A DNA stretch of 64,000 nucleotides from Corbicula japonica. Its lineage: Eukaryota; Mollusca; Bivalvia; Venerida; Cyrenidae. The notes below the pieces were generated by a model. It saw nothing but the letters and a program-made list of their open reading frames with translations. It did no database searches and was not told where the DNA came from. The stretch lies in contig JAZAYU010000001.1 of the NCBI GenBank assembly GCA_038501625.1, forward strand, positions 4,667,457 to 4,731,456, read 5' to 3'. The position numbers and the translations under genes were made by a program. Below, piece after piece: positions 63,601-64,000 of this stretch. Every line of letters begins with the position of its first letter. Position 1 is the first letter of the stretch.

Positions 63601-64000
63601 TGCATGCAAAATACATCAGTGTACAGTGTACCATTAGTGATAAATACCTTCTGCCTGCAAAATACATCAGTGTACAGTGTACCATTAGTGATAAATACCT
63701 TCTGCCTGCAAAATACATCAGTGTACAGTGTAACATTGGTGATAAATACCTTCTGCATGCAAAATACAACAGAGAGTACCATTGGTGATAAATACCTTCT
63801 GTCTGCAAAATACATCAGTGTACAGTGTACCATTGGTGATAAATACCTTCTGCATGCAAAATACATCAGTGTACAGTGTACCATTAGTGCTAAATACCTT
63901 CTGCCTTCAAAATACATCAGTGTACAGTGTACCATTAGTGATAAATACCTTCTGCCTGCAAAATACATCAGTGTACAGTGTACCATTGGTGATAAATACC
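60647..64000. repeat. 51-bp minisatellite array (continues past the window)
   Basis: The basic unit is GATAAATACCTTCTGC(A/C)TGC AAAATACATCAGTGTACAGT GTACCATT(A/G)GT, period 51. Before about 62.0 kb it alternates with a second 51-bp type ending ACAACAAAGTTAAGAGTAAA ATTGTT. A 462-bp higher-order block starting at 60841 is repeated at 61303. After 62.1 kb the first type dominates, with 46-bp truncated units at about 62022, 62934, 63491 and 63741. The last two start a 250-bp block. The edge units near 60.65-60.8 kb are diverged. Long frames on both strands arise because 51 is divisible by three; they end where 46-bp units occur. Confidence 0.95.

Noticed and set aside
61969..63986. Long open frames (up to 450 codons) on both strands over the right-end array
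   Set aside because: They repeat a 17-residue peptide in several frames at once on both strands, as expected when a 51-bp stop-free unit is tandemly repeated. No single frame is favoured and frames break at 46-bp units.
60647..64000. CRISPR-like array
   Set aside because: Units are contiguous with no unique spacers, and the surroundings are a eukaryotic genome.

Overview
The window is 64 kb of AT-rich, gene-poor, repeat-rich animal DNA. Spliced introns, a Notch-pathway gene, SINE- and MITE-like repeats and a non-LTR-type tail all point to a metazoan. The repeat spectrum and the lophotrochozoan look of the one gene suggest a mollusc, probably a bivalve; this is inference, since no species-specific marker was read.

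Only one protein-coding gene can be defended. It is a Mastermind/MAML homologue, the co-activator of the CSL-Notch intracellular domain complex. It lies on the + strand in two coding exons (1976-2227 and 6659-8938) joined in phase 0 across a 4.4-kb intron, giving an 843-residue protein. Exon 1 carries the basic helical Mastermind domain. Exon 2 carries the Gln/Met/Asn-rich remainder, an acidic segment and an acidic/hydrophobic C-terminus. A perfect CSL/Su(H) consensus lies about 335 bp upstream of the ATG. About 1.5 kb downstream of the stop there is a decayed copy, with an in-frame stop, of the last ~100 coding bases.

The remaining ~53 kb is non-coding and dominated by repeats: (i) a ~2.43-kb terminal-inverted-repeat element (22993-25418) with a 4-bp target duplication and eight copies of the word TAAGATACGTTAA; (ii) about eleven copies or fragments of a ~145-bp almost perfect palindrome (RepA); (iii) a ~600-bp dispersed family (RepC), one copy of which is split by a retroposon with a TTA tail and an 8-bp target duplication; (iv) RepB, present twice (15.4 and 28.1 kb), one copy containing a tRNA-Glu-like module; (v) RepD, four copies, one with a large perfect hairpin; (vi) RepE, a short GC-richer family, one copy of which hosts the TIR element; (vii) tandem tRNA-headed SINE-like units at 42 kb; (viii) foldback elements at 18, 53 and 60 kb; and (ix) microsatellites.

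The right end, from about 60.65 kb to the window edge, is a 51-bp minisatellite. Because 51 is a multiple of three and the unit lacks stops in several frames, it creates long but almost certainly spurious reading frames on both strands. No autonomous transposase, reverse transcriptase, functional tRNA, rRNA, viral or CRISPR sequence was recognised.
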